A DNA stretch of 64,000 nt, taken from Symbiodinium natans. Lineage: Eukaryota; Sar; Dinophyceae; Suessiales; Symbiodiniaceae. Made by a program: the position numbers and the translations under genes. Position 1 is the stretch's first letter. The number at the start of each line of letters is the position of its first letter. The stretch is from the NCBI GenBank assembly GCA_905221605.1, contig CAJNDS010000169.1:48501-112500 (forward strand), given 5' to 3'. Under the pieces are notes generated by a model. It did no database searches. It had not been told where the DNA came from and saw only the letters and a program-made list of their open reading frames with translations. Positions 30,555 to 41,649 of this stretch are shown piece by piece.

Positions 30555-33500
30555 CTGCTGGGCCCTAAACCCTAAACCCTAAACCCTCAACCCAGAGACC
30601 ATATTACGGGTCCATATAACTACCCACAGTTTTTGAAAAAGTTCAGGTGAGTTGTGAGGACTGTGGTCTCGGTGCCCCGATGCTTGCCAAGGGCTGGGGC
30701 ATTTAGGGTTTAGGGTTTAGGGTTTAGGGTTTAGGGTTTAGGGTTTAGGGTTTAGGGTTGAGGGTGGAAGCTGTGGTTGGCACAAGCTGCCCAACTCCAA
30801 GAAGCCGAAAGGTCAAGTCTCTGGTTGAGGGTCCAAAGCCACAGGGACAGGGCTTTCGGGTTCCGGGTTCAGGGTTTCAGGGTTTTAGGGTTTATAGGGC
30901 TTTTAGGGTTTAGGGTTTAGGTTTAGGGTTTAGGGTAGAATCTGACTTGTAAAATCCACAAAAAAAGGAAAACATCACCCTTTTTTGGGTTGGTTACTTT
31001 ATCAGGGAACCCTGAACCAAAAACAGGAAAAGGGCACCTCTGAGTTACCAAGAAAAAGTTCCCGCCTGCCATTCTCATGTACAGCCCCTCGGCGTGGGTC
31101 GGGAATTTGATGCCCGACTCGTGTACCCCGACCTTCGCCATCAAGCCAGGGTTGAGCCTATATTCATCTTGGAGTTTCGGGTTTTAAGGTTAGGGCTTAG
31201 GGTTTAGGGTTTAGGGCTTAGAGCTTAGGGCTTAGGCTTTAGAGTTTGGAGAACCCTAAACCCCAAATCCTAAACTTCAACTTGCGAAGCGCCAGGGGGA
31301 TGCCGCGCAGAGCCCAATTTCTAAGAGGGAAGAAGTTTGATATACGAGGGTTCAGAGAAGGGCTTCTAGGGGCATATGTTTCTATAGGCAAAGGGTTCCA
31401 GCATGCTTGCACGGGTGGTTCATACCCAACTTACCCAATCCCATAAGATTCAGCGTACTGGGTTGGTGGAGGGAGCAGGGAAACCCTAGCCCCTACTTGA
31501 AAGCCCTTTTGGCTTAGTACGTAGGGTATGGCGGGTACCATGTAGACTTACTAAGTAGTAAGTGGGGCCCCCCACCTCCGCGCTGCCGGGGTAGAAGTAA
31601 CACCTGGGCTGCTGCAATCCGTTTTAAATGTTCTTGTCACCCTCATTTTTGTCTTATTCTCGGGGCCCACGGCCCAAAAAGGACACAGTGCTAGGTAAGG
31701 CTTACGGGCTGCTTTGAGCCTCAGTGTTAGGGCTTTTTTGTTAGTTGAAGTTGTGGGGCGTTTCAGTCTAGACCCGGGAGTAACCTAGGAATAAAAAGGG
31801 TGCCCTTTTTGGTTTTAGGGGAGTATAAGGAACCCCAACCCTAAAAAAAACAAAAACAAAAAAAAGGGCCTACTCCCGCAGTTTTTCAGGGCGAGAGCTG
31901 ATTCCTAGGGTAGCGAAACGATGACGAGGGACCCACGCTAGCGCCCCCGGGTGGGGTTGAGGGTTGAGGGTTGAGGGTTGAGGGTTTAGGGTCTAGGGTC
32001 TGGGTTTAGGGTTTAGGGTTTAGGGTTTAGGGTCCCTTGGGTTTTGGGTTTTGGGTCTAGGGTTTCGGGTTCAGGGTGAGCATGGGCAGCAGTATGTTAG
32101 TCGTGTAGCTTTCAGGTTGGGGCTTCTGTGCAGTTTTCGCCCAAAACCCACATAAGGATTCTACAAACAGGGCTTTCCAAAATCCCCCCAAAAGCAAAAG
32201 GGGGCCCTTATACCCCAACAGTAGGATCCTTGTGTTATGTGGGCTTCCCCCTCTATACCACCCCCCCCCCCCTAAATAGCCCTAATTCTGGGTGGAACCT
32301 TGGGGGCGGGTAGTATAGAGGAGGGGTCTAAACCCTAAACCCTAAACCCTAAACCCTAAACCCTAAACCCTAAACCCTAAACCCTGAACCCCCTGTTTTT
32401 GGGCCCAAGGAATCTCAAACCTGGGTGCCATCCCCATGCATGGAGCGTTTGGGCTTGAGGACAGAAAAAACCTTAAACCCCTAGAAGGGTTTAGGGTTTA
32501 GGGTTTAGGGTCTAGGGTAAACCTAAACCCTGAAAACATCCAAAGCCACATCCTGGGCGGGCAAAGGCACGGGTAAGCGCTCTCCCGCAGGGCACCCGCG
32601 CAGACGCGCTGCGCCTTCTGGTACGCATCGCACGGCTGCGAGGAGCAGTTCCACGCCTCTCGAAGCTCTCAAGCTGAGAGTTGGGCTTTGGGGTTTGGGT
32701 TTAGGGGTTCTGGAGTGTTCGCGCACGACCTGGGGGCCTGCAGCCCAGCTATGGTTAGCCCCTTGTGGTCGGCCGAAACATAGACCTGACACCCAAAGAC
32801 CCTAAAGCCTAAACCTCAAACCTTCAACCCCAAACCTTCAACCGCAAACCTTCAATCCCAAACCCTAAACCCCAACCCTAAGCCCTAAACCCTAAACCCT
32901 AAACCCTAAACCCCTCAACGCACGAACACTGGCCTTCGCGGCACAGGGCTCCTGCTCCCACATGGTGAAGCCAAGCTCCTGTGGCGGAACCTTCAACCCT
33001 GGACCCTTAAAGTTTAGGGTTCAGGGTTCAGGGTTTAGGGTTTAGGGTTTAGGGTTTAGGGTTTAGGGTTTAGGGTTTAGGGGGATATGAACCTTCTAAA
33101 TAAGGTCCCAGTTTAAGAGAGCCAGAAGAGGGTTAAGAAGGGGATCCCTTTTAAAGGGTCCCCCTTATCCTACCCAGGACCAAGGTCCTACCTAGTTTAG
33201 GGTATAGGGTTTATCACGATGTGTTCATTCGTATGGGGTCTGAGGCCCTCAAGCGCAACCCCGAAGCCTGAAGCCTCTGAGCACTCAACTGACTTGTGCT
33301 TAGAGTTCTTTTCAAAGGTGTAAATAGAAAAACAAAACGCAAATTCCTTTGTATACAGAAAGGGAGAAACTCACAATTACTATTACTATTTCAATTATTA
33401 TTATTATTAAACGTAATAATGCTCATCAACATTGAACTTTTTAAAAAAAGGGCTCCTCCCAGCAGTAGACGCCACTCGGCTCTGAGTGCGAGCGGTGGAA

Positions 33501-36500
33501 GGTAGCCAGATCTGCAGTGGGTCCGCCTGAGATTTTTAGGGAAGACTCTCAAGGTTTAGGGTTTAAGGTTTATATAGGGTTTATAAGTTATAAGGGTTCA
33601 GGGTTCAGGGTTCAGGGTTCAGGGTTCAGGGTTTAGGGTTTAGGGTTTAGGGTTTAGGCTTTAGGGTTTACGGTTTAGGGTTTAGGGTTTAGGCCGCAGA
33701 GCCCCGGCTAGAAGAAGGCTAGAAGAAGGCCAGAGTCCATGCTCAGCGCAGCCCTCAACACAATCTAAACCCCTACAAGGCCCCTTTTTCTTCAATTCTT
33801 TTTGGGTTTAGGGTTTAGGGTTTAGTGTTTAGGGTTTAGGGTTTAGGGTCTATAAACCCTATGACCCTAGACAACGACCTTAGGGTTCTTATATCATCCT
33901 CCCTCCCCCCTTCCCACCCCCAAAGAGGTTCCCCTCTCATTACAAGGGCCATCAAGCAGGAGCGCCGGGAAGGGGGGAGGGGGGGAGTGAGTGTAGTGGG
34001 GGGTGGAACCCTATGAACAAAGATCTCAAGTCAACGCCCAAAACCGCAACCCTGGGCCCAACCGCCCCCAAGACTCAAGCCCCCAGCCACAACCAAAAGC
34101 AGCCCAAGCTGAATAGAAGGCTGAACCCCCAAACCCCCTCCCCCCCCCCCCCCCCCCCCCCCCCCGCCCAAGTCCGACCCTAAACCCTAAACCCTAAACC
34201 CTAAACCCTAAACCCTAAACCCTAAACCCTGAACCCTGAACCCTAAACCCTAAAATGAAAGGCCGCGGAGCTGGCACACTCGGCTTTAGAGCTGCCAGCC
34301 GGACATTGGTACACCACCACGGGCACCTTCCAAGTCTGCAATAGGGTTTAGGGTTTAGGGTTTAGGGTTTAATCCCTTAACAGCCCTAATATGGTTCTAA
34401 TGGAGTCATAAGTATGGCAATGAGTACCCTAAACCTCCAAGTATGAGGCCAGTTTGGAGAGATGGCTAGGAACCTGGCAAGGCATGAACAGGGAATATTT
34501 CGAGTAGGTGCACAAGACCCTAAACCCTAAACCCTAAAGCCTGAAACCTGAACCCTAAACCCCGAAACCATCATGTACATCAGCCAGATCGTGGGAGCCG
34601 TTAGGTCGAGCCTGGAGGGACATTCACAGATTAGGGTTTCAAATGCTTGCAAGACCAACCCTATACTTCTTAAACTACGCTATCTGGGTGGTTAATTTAG
34701 TTAGGGTTTAGGGTTTAAGGTTTAGGGTTTAGGGTTTAGGGTTTAGGGTTGAGGGTTGAGGGTTTAGGACTACCCTATCTGGGTAGTTCTTTAACTTAGG
34801 GTCACTTTTGGGGGATCCCTGTTTAAAGGGTGCCGCCTGAAACCTCAAAAGGCCTGAGCCCCAAGAAGCCGCCCCAAGCCCAAAGAAACAAACAACTCCT
34901 TGGGGGCGTTTCATAGGGAACTCGGGTTTAGGGTTAAGGGTTGAGGGTTGCGAGGCCCAAGAGTAACCTAGGAATAACAAGGGTGCCCTTTTTCGGCTTA
35001 AAGGGGGTTAGAAGGGAATTGGAAGGGAACCCAAATCCCCCCAAAAAAGAAGCTCCTAGATGAGGTTCCCCTATGCAGACCCCATGAGGATGCAAGGTGC
35101 CTCCTAAACCCTAAACCCTAAACCCGAAACCCTAAACCCCAAACCCTAAACCCGAAACCCTAAACCCTAAACCCGAAACTCGAAACCCTAAACCCTAAAC
35201 CCTAAACCCCAAACACTAACCCCAAACCCTAAGCTAGACACACAAATAGCAACTCCAGGCGCCTCGCAGAGCAGGTGGGGCGCATAGGGGCGGACGGGCG
35301 AGATGTCCTGCAACTGACTCCAGGAGCCTAAACCCTAAACCCTCAACCCTCAACCCTAAACCCTAAACTGCAATATTTATGTGTAAAGGGTCCCTCACAA
35401 ACCCAGATCAGGAAAAGATGGCCAACCTAGCAGGGTTCAGGGTTCAGGGTTGTGGGTTTAGGTGCTAGGGAGTTTGGGGCTTAGTAAGGGAGTTAAGTAA
35501 GTCGGTTCAGGGCGTGTTTTGCTTGAACCAGAAGGCCCACAGAGACCCTTAGGGTTTAGGGTTTAGGGTTGCAGGTTTACGGTTGAGGGTGTGAGGCCTA
35601 AATACCCTTTTGGGGGGCTGAGCGTTCAGGCGAAGCTCGCCATGTGGGAGCTTGGGGAATTCCCAAGCAGTAAACCCTAATCCCTAAACCCTTCTCCTAC
35701 AGCCCTGAAACCCTTAAACCCACAACCGTCACAACCCCTAAGCCCCGAAACCCTTCGCCTATATGACCCTACATCCTAAACCCTAAGTCTAAACCCTAAA
35801 CCCTAATCCCTAAACCCTAGCCGTTGGGGATGGCTTTTCCTCAAGGGCCGATGAGCCTGAGTTATATTTAGGGGTGTAGAACCCGAAGCCCTCATCCCGA
35901 ACACCTACGCCCCAAGCCCTTCCTCCCGATAATCCCTGAATCACGAGCTTCACATGGCCCCAAGCCCACCTAAGGCTTCAAAGTTGTTCCGTTTTGGGTT
36001 GGCTTCGGGCGCGCTGTAGTCTAGTACACCTAAAACCCTAAAACCCTAGAAACCTAGAACCCTAAAACCCTACAAACCCCTAAAACCCCTAAACCCTAAA
36101 ACCCTAAAACCCCAAAACCCTAAAACCCTAAAACCCTAAAACCCTAAAGACCTAAAACCCTAAAATCCTAAAGCCCAAAAACCCTAAACCCCTAGAACCC
36201 CAAAACCCTAAAACCCTAAGACCCTAAAACCCTAAAACCCCTAAACCCCCACTTAAACCCTAGTTAAACCCCTAAACCCTGAACCCTAAACCCCCAAAAC
36301 CCCTAAAAACCCTAAACCCCGAATTAAACCCTAGTTTAAACCCCTAAACCCTGAACCCTAAACCCCTAAAACCCAAACCGGTCCCAGTCAAAGAAGGGCA
36401 CGATGTCAAACCCTAAACCCTAAACCCTAAACCCTAAACCCTAAACCCCAAACCCTAAACCCTAAACCCTGAACCCCCAATGACCCACACCGGTCCCAGT

Positions 36501-38149
36501 CAAAGGAGGGCACGATGTCAAACCGGGCCCTGGCGGGATCTCGGCCCATGCTCCCGCCGTCCATGCACAGGCCGAGGACCTGGCCCTTGTAGACCTGGGG
36601 TTTAGGGTTTAGGGTTTAGGGTTTAGGGTTTGGGGTTTGGGGCTTGGGGTTTAGGGCTTGGGGTTTGGGGTTGTAGACCTGGGCTTTTCGGGCTTGTTGG
36701 AGTCTAGGCCTCTCGGGGTTCCGGGTTTAGGGTTAAGGGCTTGGGCCTTCGGGTTTAGGGCTTGCGGTTTAGGGTTTAGGGCTTGGGGTTTAGGCTTAGG
36801 GCATCCACCAGTCTTTTTCAGGGCTTTAGGGTTTGGGGTTTCAGGGCTGGTTCGAAACTTCGGGTTTGAGGTTTTTAGGGGGTTTGGGGTTTTGGGGTTT
36901 TGGGGTTCTACTTTGAAGCTCTTTTGACTTTAGCAAGTCTACTTGGTAACCACTAGAAGCCCTGTTATTAGTCCCCATAACCAACCTTAGTAACCCAACT
37001 TACTAAGTCAAAAGAGCTTCCAAGTATGGTTTGGCCCCTCCCCCCCTCCTAACAAAAAGATAGCGTTACCTGGCTAAACCCTGTGGAGCACTACGGAACC
37101 CCCGACTGTTGTCTCAAAGTCGCACTAGACTGCTAGGCTGCCCAGTAACCAAGGCTTAAAAAGGGTGCCCTTCTTTGCTTAAAGGGGTTTATGAGGGAAC
37201 CTAAACCCCCCAAAAAGGGAATAAGGGTACTACTGGGCATCCTAGACTGGGAACCCAGAAACCAACCTAAATGATCAAAAGAAGTATGCGGCTTCAACGA
37301 ACTACTAAGTGGAGAGTCTTTGCCTTCCAGGCCTGACCACTGTTTAGGGTTTAGGGCTTAGGGCTTAGGGTTTAGGGTTTAGGGCTTAGGGTTTAGGGTT
37401 TAGGGTTTAGGGGTGCAGGGCTCCAAAGGGAGCCCTGCACCCCCGAGAATGTTGGTACACGAGAATGCAAAGATGGCACAGCACCTTTCCTCCACTCCAC
37501 CCCTTCCTCCCCCACCCAACCCAAGGCACGAAGAGTTTAAACGTATCAACCGCAATCCTAAACCCCAAATCCCGAGAAAGCATCAAACCTTCCGTGAAAA
37601 GTGTGAAACCAACAAGAAAGCCCTCAGAACACAGAAGGGTCAGGGCCCTCCTTTAGTTCCTTGACTTACATAAAACCCCCCAAAAAAAACATAAACCCTA
37701 AAAACCCTAGAACCCTAACGCCAGAAGTGGGCCTGCAGCTCCGCTAGGTAGTTGGCGCGATAGTAGACCACGACGAAGAAGACCAGGGCGAACATGACAC
37801 CATACATCCTCGACAGGCTTTAGGGTTTAGGGTTTAGGGTTTAGGGTTTAGGGTTTAGGGTTTAGGGTTCAGGGTTTAGGGTTTAGGGTTTAGGGTTTAG
37901 GGTTTAGGGTTTAGGGTGATGTCAAACGTATGGGTCTGACGAGGGGATGCTTGACAGTTTCCTCTTAGGGCTTGTCTCCAGCCTATGAGGGCAGTCCTGT
38001 TCACGTCGGAAGGGCACACCGCAATGAAATCCATACGTCAAGTGCGTGTACATAGGTACATTGCAGCATTTATTTCGGTTGTGATATATATATATGTGTG
38101 TGTGTGTGTATACACACATATTATATATATATATATAGATATATATATA

Positions 38150-38181
<32 letters not shown>

Positions 38182-38321
38182 GATGTAGATGTGCCTGTAT
38201 ACCAAGCTATTGTTCTGCCATGCGTTTTACAGACACCGCGTCTGCTTCGTCCAAGACTCCACCAGAAGGTCCGTAGGTTGCCATCCCGCTTGTTCTCCGT
38301 GAGGAAGACGAAGTACGACAT
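30122..38321 (-). CDS. Large split gene, membrane-anchored Cys-rich protein of unknown function
   Basis: About 13 exons: 38230-38321 (possible ATG; SYFVFLTENKRDGNLRTFWW), 37922-38071 (THLTYGFHCGVPFRREQD), 37733-37808, 36492-36594, 35261-35307, 34569-34611, 34262-34335, 32934-32978, 32531-32656, 31049-31132, 30624-30693 and 30122-30554. The 37.7-kb exon carries a clear membrane segment (MYGVMFALVFFVVVYYRANY) and the 34.6-kb exon a second hydrophobic stretch (PTIWLMYMM). The exons after it are Cys-rich, suggesting a lumenal or extracellular region. Phases agree at several joins: AELQ/VYKG; EQEPCAAK/AWNCSSQPCD; FFKNC-G-FMNALKG across 30624/30554. A type II membrane protein would fit, but I do not recognise the family. 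The 38.2-38.0-kb exons are the least certain. Confidence 0.6.
30624..30693 (-). CDS. Exon, LGKHRGTETTVLTTHL
   Basis: 70 nt: LGKHRGTETTVLTTHLNFFK then NC. Acceptor GCCCCAG. The donor TGTGG|GTAGTTATATGG is the terminal sequence of another MITE family. Joins 30554 in phase 2 (Gly). Confidence 0.7.
31049..31132 (-). CDS. Exon, VGVHESGIKFPTHAEG
   Basis: 84 nt: VGVHESGIKFPTHAEGLYMR then MAGGNFFL. The donor TTCTTG|GTAACTCAGAGG is the terminal repeat of a MITE-like element, so intron start and element start coincide. Confidence 0.7.
32531..32656 (-). CDS. Cys-rich exon, AWNCSSQPCDAYQKAQ
   Basis: About 42 codons without stop: AWNCSSQPCDAYQKAQRVCA, then GALRESAYPCLCPPRMWLWM. Acceptor CGAGAG. The opposite strand has a GTAAGC...CCGCAG string that mimics a 19-nt intron; I prefer the minus strand because neighbouring exons join it in phase. 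Confidence 0.6.
32934..32978 (-). CDS. Exon, ELGFTMWEQEPCAAK
   Basis: 45 nt. Acceptor CCGCCACAG, GC donor GCGAAG|GCCAGT; joins the next exon in phase 0. Confidence 0.6.
32990..34250. other. Intron without recognised coding sequence
   Basis: Telomeric runs in both orientations, an ATT microsatellite (33376-33410), C and G tracts (33900-34165). Possible small exons of the 38-30 kb gene here could not be supported. Confidence 0.5.
34262..34335 (-). CDS. Exon, TWKVPVVVYQCPAG
   Basis: Reads TWKVPVVVYQCPAGSSKAEC then ASSAAF after acceptor ATTGCAG. The donor was not resolved. Confidence 0.6.
34569..34611 (-). CDS. Exon, LDLTAPTIWLMYMM (hydrophobic)
   Basis: Acceptor CCCTCCAG, donor ATGATG|GTTTCG. 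A competing frame reads ARPNGSHDLADVHDGF, which is why the assignment is moderate. Confidence 0.55.
35261..35307 (-). CDS. Exon, DISPVRPYAPHLLCE
   Basis: Acceptor GTTGCAG; GC donor at GAGGC|GCCTGG, which joins the next exon as CEA-LDLTAPTIWL in phase 2. Confidence 0.65.
36378..36411 (-). repeat. Partial duplicate of an exon end
   Basis: 34 nt nearly identical to the 3' end of the 36492-36594 exon (GTCCCAGTCAAAGAAGGGCA against GTCCCAGTCAAAGGAGGGCA), flanked on both sides by CCCTAAA units. Encodes FDIVPFFDWDR in the same orientation. Confidence 0.85.
36492..36594 (-). CDS. Exon, VYKGQVLGLCMDGG
   Basis: Reads VYKGQVLGLCMDGGSMGRDP then ARARFDIVPSFDWDR. Acceptor CCCAG|GTC joins the membrane exon in phase 0. 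A diverged copy of its 3' end (FDIVPFFDWDR) sits at 36378-36411 within the following intron. Confidence 0.75.
37134..37247. mobile_element. MITE-like element (family 1)
   Basis: Starts CTAGGCTGCCCAGTAACC and ends GGTACTACTGGGCATCCTAG: inverted termini, with inner AAAGGGTGCCCTTCTTTG and CCAAAAAGGGAATAAGGG arms. Confidence 0.8.
37410..37443. repeat. Short perfect hairpin
   Basis: GGGTGCAGGGCTCC and GGAGCCCTGCACCC around AAAG, at the edge of a telomeric run. Confidence 0.9.
37733..37808 (-). CDS. Transmembrane exon of the 38-30 kb gene
   Basis: Reads MYGVMFALVFFVVVYYRANY then LAELQ, one membrane helix. Donor CTGCAG|GCCCAC (GC type). The plus strand of this island is Arg/Pro-rich and implausible, so the strand is well supported. 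Confidence 0.75.
38080..38190. repeat. (TA)n/(GT)n/(GTATAT)n microsatellite
   Basis: TA, GT, ACACAT, TA, GTATAT and GTAGAT blocks in succession between two exons of the 38-30 kb gene. Confidence 0.9.
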
Positions 38322-39784
38322 GGTCAAAGCCGAAAAACCCGTAACTTTAAACCCTAAACCCTAAACCCTAAACCCTGAACCCTGAACCCTAAACCCTACA
38401 AAACACAAACTGTCAGTTTGCCGTGGGGGAGGGGGGTCCCGTTTTGGGTACGTACCCCAAACCCTGCACCCTAAAACCCTCATTCCACCCTAAAAGGGGA
38501 CGCAAACCGCACGTAAACCCCAACGCGGTTCCATGTAGCTAGCCCTACCCTCTCAAGCCAGGAATTCAGATACGGCTTGAGCCTATGAGGGTCCCCATAG
38601 CCTAGGGTTTAAGGTTTAGGGTGTAAGGGTTTCACAGGGTTTAGGGTTGAAGGTTTAAGCGTTTAGGGTTTAGGGTGTTTTGATGCATCTTTCTTGATTA
38701 GGGGGGGGGGGGGGGGGGGGGGGACGATGGGTCCGGATGAAGACTACCTTGCTGGTCCCTTCTGTATCATGCCACTTCCCCCACGCGCTGCTGAGAGCCA
38801 GATATTTGCGGCAAAGGAGCTGCGAACAGCGAGGATCTGTAAAAAATGCCTTAATTGGGATTGGGACAAACTATCCTAAATAGCCTTAATACTGGGGAGA
38901 ATAGGGGGGGGGGGGGTACTATAGGAACCCATGAGGATCTATGGTCTTGGTGTTGAGGGATCAGCTGAGTTGTGGAAACGGCCCGTTGAAGCCTTCTCTA
39001 GGTTGCCACGTAACCTAGGACGAAAAAGGGCTGCTCTTTTTTGGCTTAAAGGCTTTAAAAGGGCACCTAGATGGCATCCTAGTTCTTCGTCAACAGGGTC
39101 CCTTTGCACATGAAGCTGCTGCATGCATTGCGATTGCATAAGAACCCCCCCCCCCAAAAAAAAAAAAAAAACCTAAACCCTAAACCCTAAACCCTAAACC
39201 CTAAACCCCAAAAAAAAAACTTCCTTACAAGGGCAGTATAGGGATCATTCACTTGCAAGGTTACATCAGAAGCACTCGGTCAGAGAACCTGCAGAAGGCC
39301 AAAGTAAGGACTTAACCCCTAAGCATGTAGTTGAACCCTAAACCCAAACCCTAAACCCTAAACCCTAAACCCTAAACCCTAAACCCTAAACCCTACAGTT
39401 CTGACCCTTGTATGCCGACCCAAGTAGGCACTTGCGGAACGAGGTCCCAAATCCCTAAACCCGAAAACCCTCGGGAGCATGCCTGCAGCTCGCTAGTCGT
39501 CCCGACCTCCTGAACGGTTCTTGGATCCGGAGGGTTTAGGGTTTATGGTTTAGGGTTTAGGGTTTAGGGTTTAGGGCTCAATGACAGGAGATTAGCTGCA
39601 CAAGAGGCTGGGAATCCGGAACCCTGAGCCCCAAAAACCCTAAACCTACACCCGAAACCCTAAACCCACCCTGAACCTCTAAACGCTGAAACATAAACCC
39701 TAAACCCTAAACCCGAAGTCCCTAAACCCTAAACCCCTAAACCCTAAACCTCTAGACCCAGGGCTGGAATTTCGGGGGTCAGGG

Positions 39785-40675
39785 CTAGGACTTCGGCTTG
39801 CTGGTTTCCTCCGCAGGGAATTCGCCCTGGGAGGATCCAAAGAGGTAGGGTTGAGGGTTTAGGGTTTAGGGTTTAGGGTTTAGGGTTTAGGGTTTAGGGT
39901 TTAGGGTTTAGGGTTTAGGGTTTAGGGTTTAGGGTTTAGGGTTTAGGGTGAAGTAAGGTTGAGGGTTTGGGGCTTACGGTTTAGGGTTCAGGATGACGCC
40001 TAAGGGTTCCGAAGAATGACCCAATATGAGTCTAGGGCATGTTCTCCTTTTTGTTTAGGGTTTAGGGTTTAGGGTTTAGGGTTTAGGGTTTAGGGTTTAG
40101 GGTAGGGCTGTAGGGTTTAGGCTTCAACCCTAAAGGCAAAGCCTCAACCTGCCAAGAAATTCTGTGGAGGTTCGCGAAGCTCTGGCAGGCGAGGGTGTAG
40201 AGTTTAGGGTTTAGGGTTTAGGGTTTAGGGTTTAGGCTCTTAGAGTTTAGGGTGCAGGGTTTGGGCGATATTCTCACAAGGTCCCTGATCATCCGACCCC
40301 TAGACACCAGACGAGTCTACGCACCCAAACCCGCCCAAGCCTCTAACACCTCCTGAGCCGGTTTTACAGGAAAAGGCTTCGGAAATTCTGTAACACATGC
40401 AGCAGCTTGCACCACCCCCGCCACCCCCAACCGAAAGAAAGATGATCAACCCCTAAAACCTGGTAAAACAAGAAAGCTATAGTCCCCTTAGAACCTCAAG
40501 ACGAACAAACTTTTCAATTATTGCCCTGGGTTTTATGTACATTAGAAAAAGAATATAATTCCTACGGGGCTATGGAAAGAACACTTAAAAGGCTGACAAC
40601 AGAGGCAGCCTCCATTGTTGCGAAATCTTCGCGACCACCATGGCCATGGGAAGCGCACCCGCACACCCCGGCGGG
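39785..40675 (-). CDS. Last exons of an unknown gene
   Basis: Three islands: 40605-40675 (GALPMAMVVAKISQQW, hydrophobic), 40149-40181 (SFANLHRISWQ, acceptor CCTCGCCTGCCAG, donor CAG|GTTGAGG) and 39785-39826 (GEFPAEETSKPKS then TAG, acceptor CTTTGGATCCTCCCAG). The last two join in phase 0. The pre-acceptor string GGATCCTCCCAG recurs before the 7553-7609 exon. Function unknown. Confidence 0.55.
39850..39951. repeat. Interstitial telomeric array (TTTAGGG)
   Basis: About 14 uninterrupted units within an intron. Confidence 0.95.
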
Positions 40676-41499
40676 CTCCAGAGCCCTTTAATTAAGGAAG
40701 GTTCATGACATATGGGGTTTTGGGTTTAGGGTTTAAGGTTAAGGGTTTAGGGTTTATGGTTTGGGGTTTTGGGATTTTGGGGTTTTGGGGTTTTGGGGTT
40801 TTGGGGTTTTGGGGTTTTGGGATTTTGGGGTTTTGGGTTTAGGGTTTAAGCCGGATCCTCATCCAGGTTAGAGTATGAAGAGACATGGCTTTTAACTTAA
40901 GAGGTTGAGGGATTGGGATGACTAGGCCTACCGTTTCTTCAAGGGGCATGGTTTGGCAAGTTGCAGTCTTGGGAGTGTTCTAAGGGTTTCGGATCTTTCG
41001 ACTATGCAATTGGGGTTTCGTGTTGAGGGGTCAAGGTTTAGGGTTTATTTAGGTTATGGTGCAGGGTTTAGGTCGGGTTTGGGGATGCACCATGTGGGGG
41101 GGGGGGGGGAGAGGGAGGGCAGCTTCGTTGCGGGTTGGGGGTTGCATGCGATGGGGCAAGCTGAAGCCCTGAGCCCTTATTCCTCGAACCTCCTGAATGA
41201 AGCAGGCACAAAGCATCTTCCATTTGTAGGGTTCAACGTGTAAGAAAAATCATGCCCTTGCTTAGAGCCCGAAGCCCTATACACGAGGGTGAGTGAGAGG
41301 TCTTCAGGGTAAACGAACATGAACTCAAACATTCAATGCAACATGGGTGACTTCATTTACCCAGGGAGCCCGATATCCCTCATCTAAGACACACACCTTT
41401 AACTTTTGATGGACCCTTACTATGTAGAGTTTAGGGTTTAGGGTTTAGGGTTAAGGTTTAGGGTTCAGGGTTCGGGGTTGAGGGTTCAGGGTTCAGGGT

Positions 41500-41649
41500 T
41501 CAAGGTTCAGGGGGCAGAGGGCAGAGTCGCACCGCCATGTTTTCCCCGTGTAGCTCGTTAACACGCCTCGCCGGCGTTGTCCAGCAATCGAAAAGATTGC
41601 CGTCCGGGCACCTTCCCAGTACAGCAAAGTACACCTCACAACGCATGGC
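41500..41649 (-). CDS. Terminal exon of unknown gene
   Basis: 50 codons, open to TGA, after the strong pyrimidine-rich acceptor CTGGCTTCACTGATTTTAG. Reads AMRCEVYFAVLGRCPDGNLF, then DCWTTPARRVNELHGENMAV and RLCPLPPEP. The second codon is ATG, so it could also be an initiating exon. Composition is protein-like and free of repeats; no family recognised. Confidence 0.65.
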   Translation of the reverse strand, partial: AMRCEVYFAVLGRCPDGNLFDCWTTPARRVNELHGENMAVRLCPLPPEP

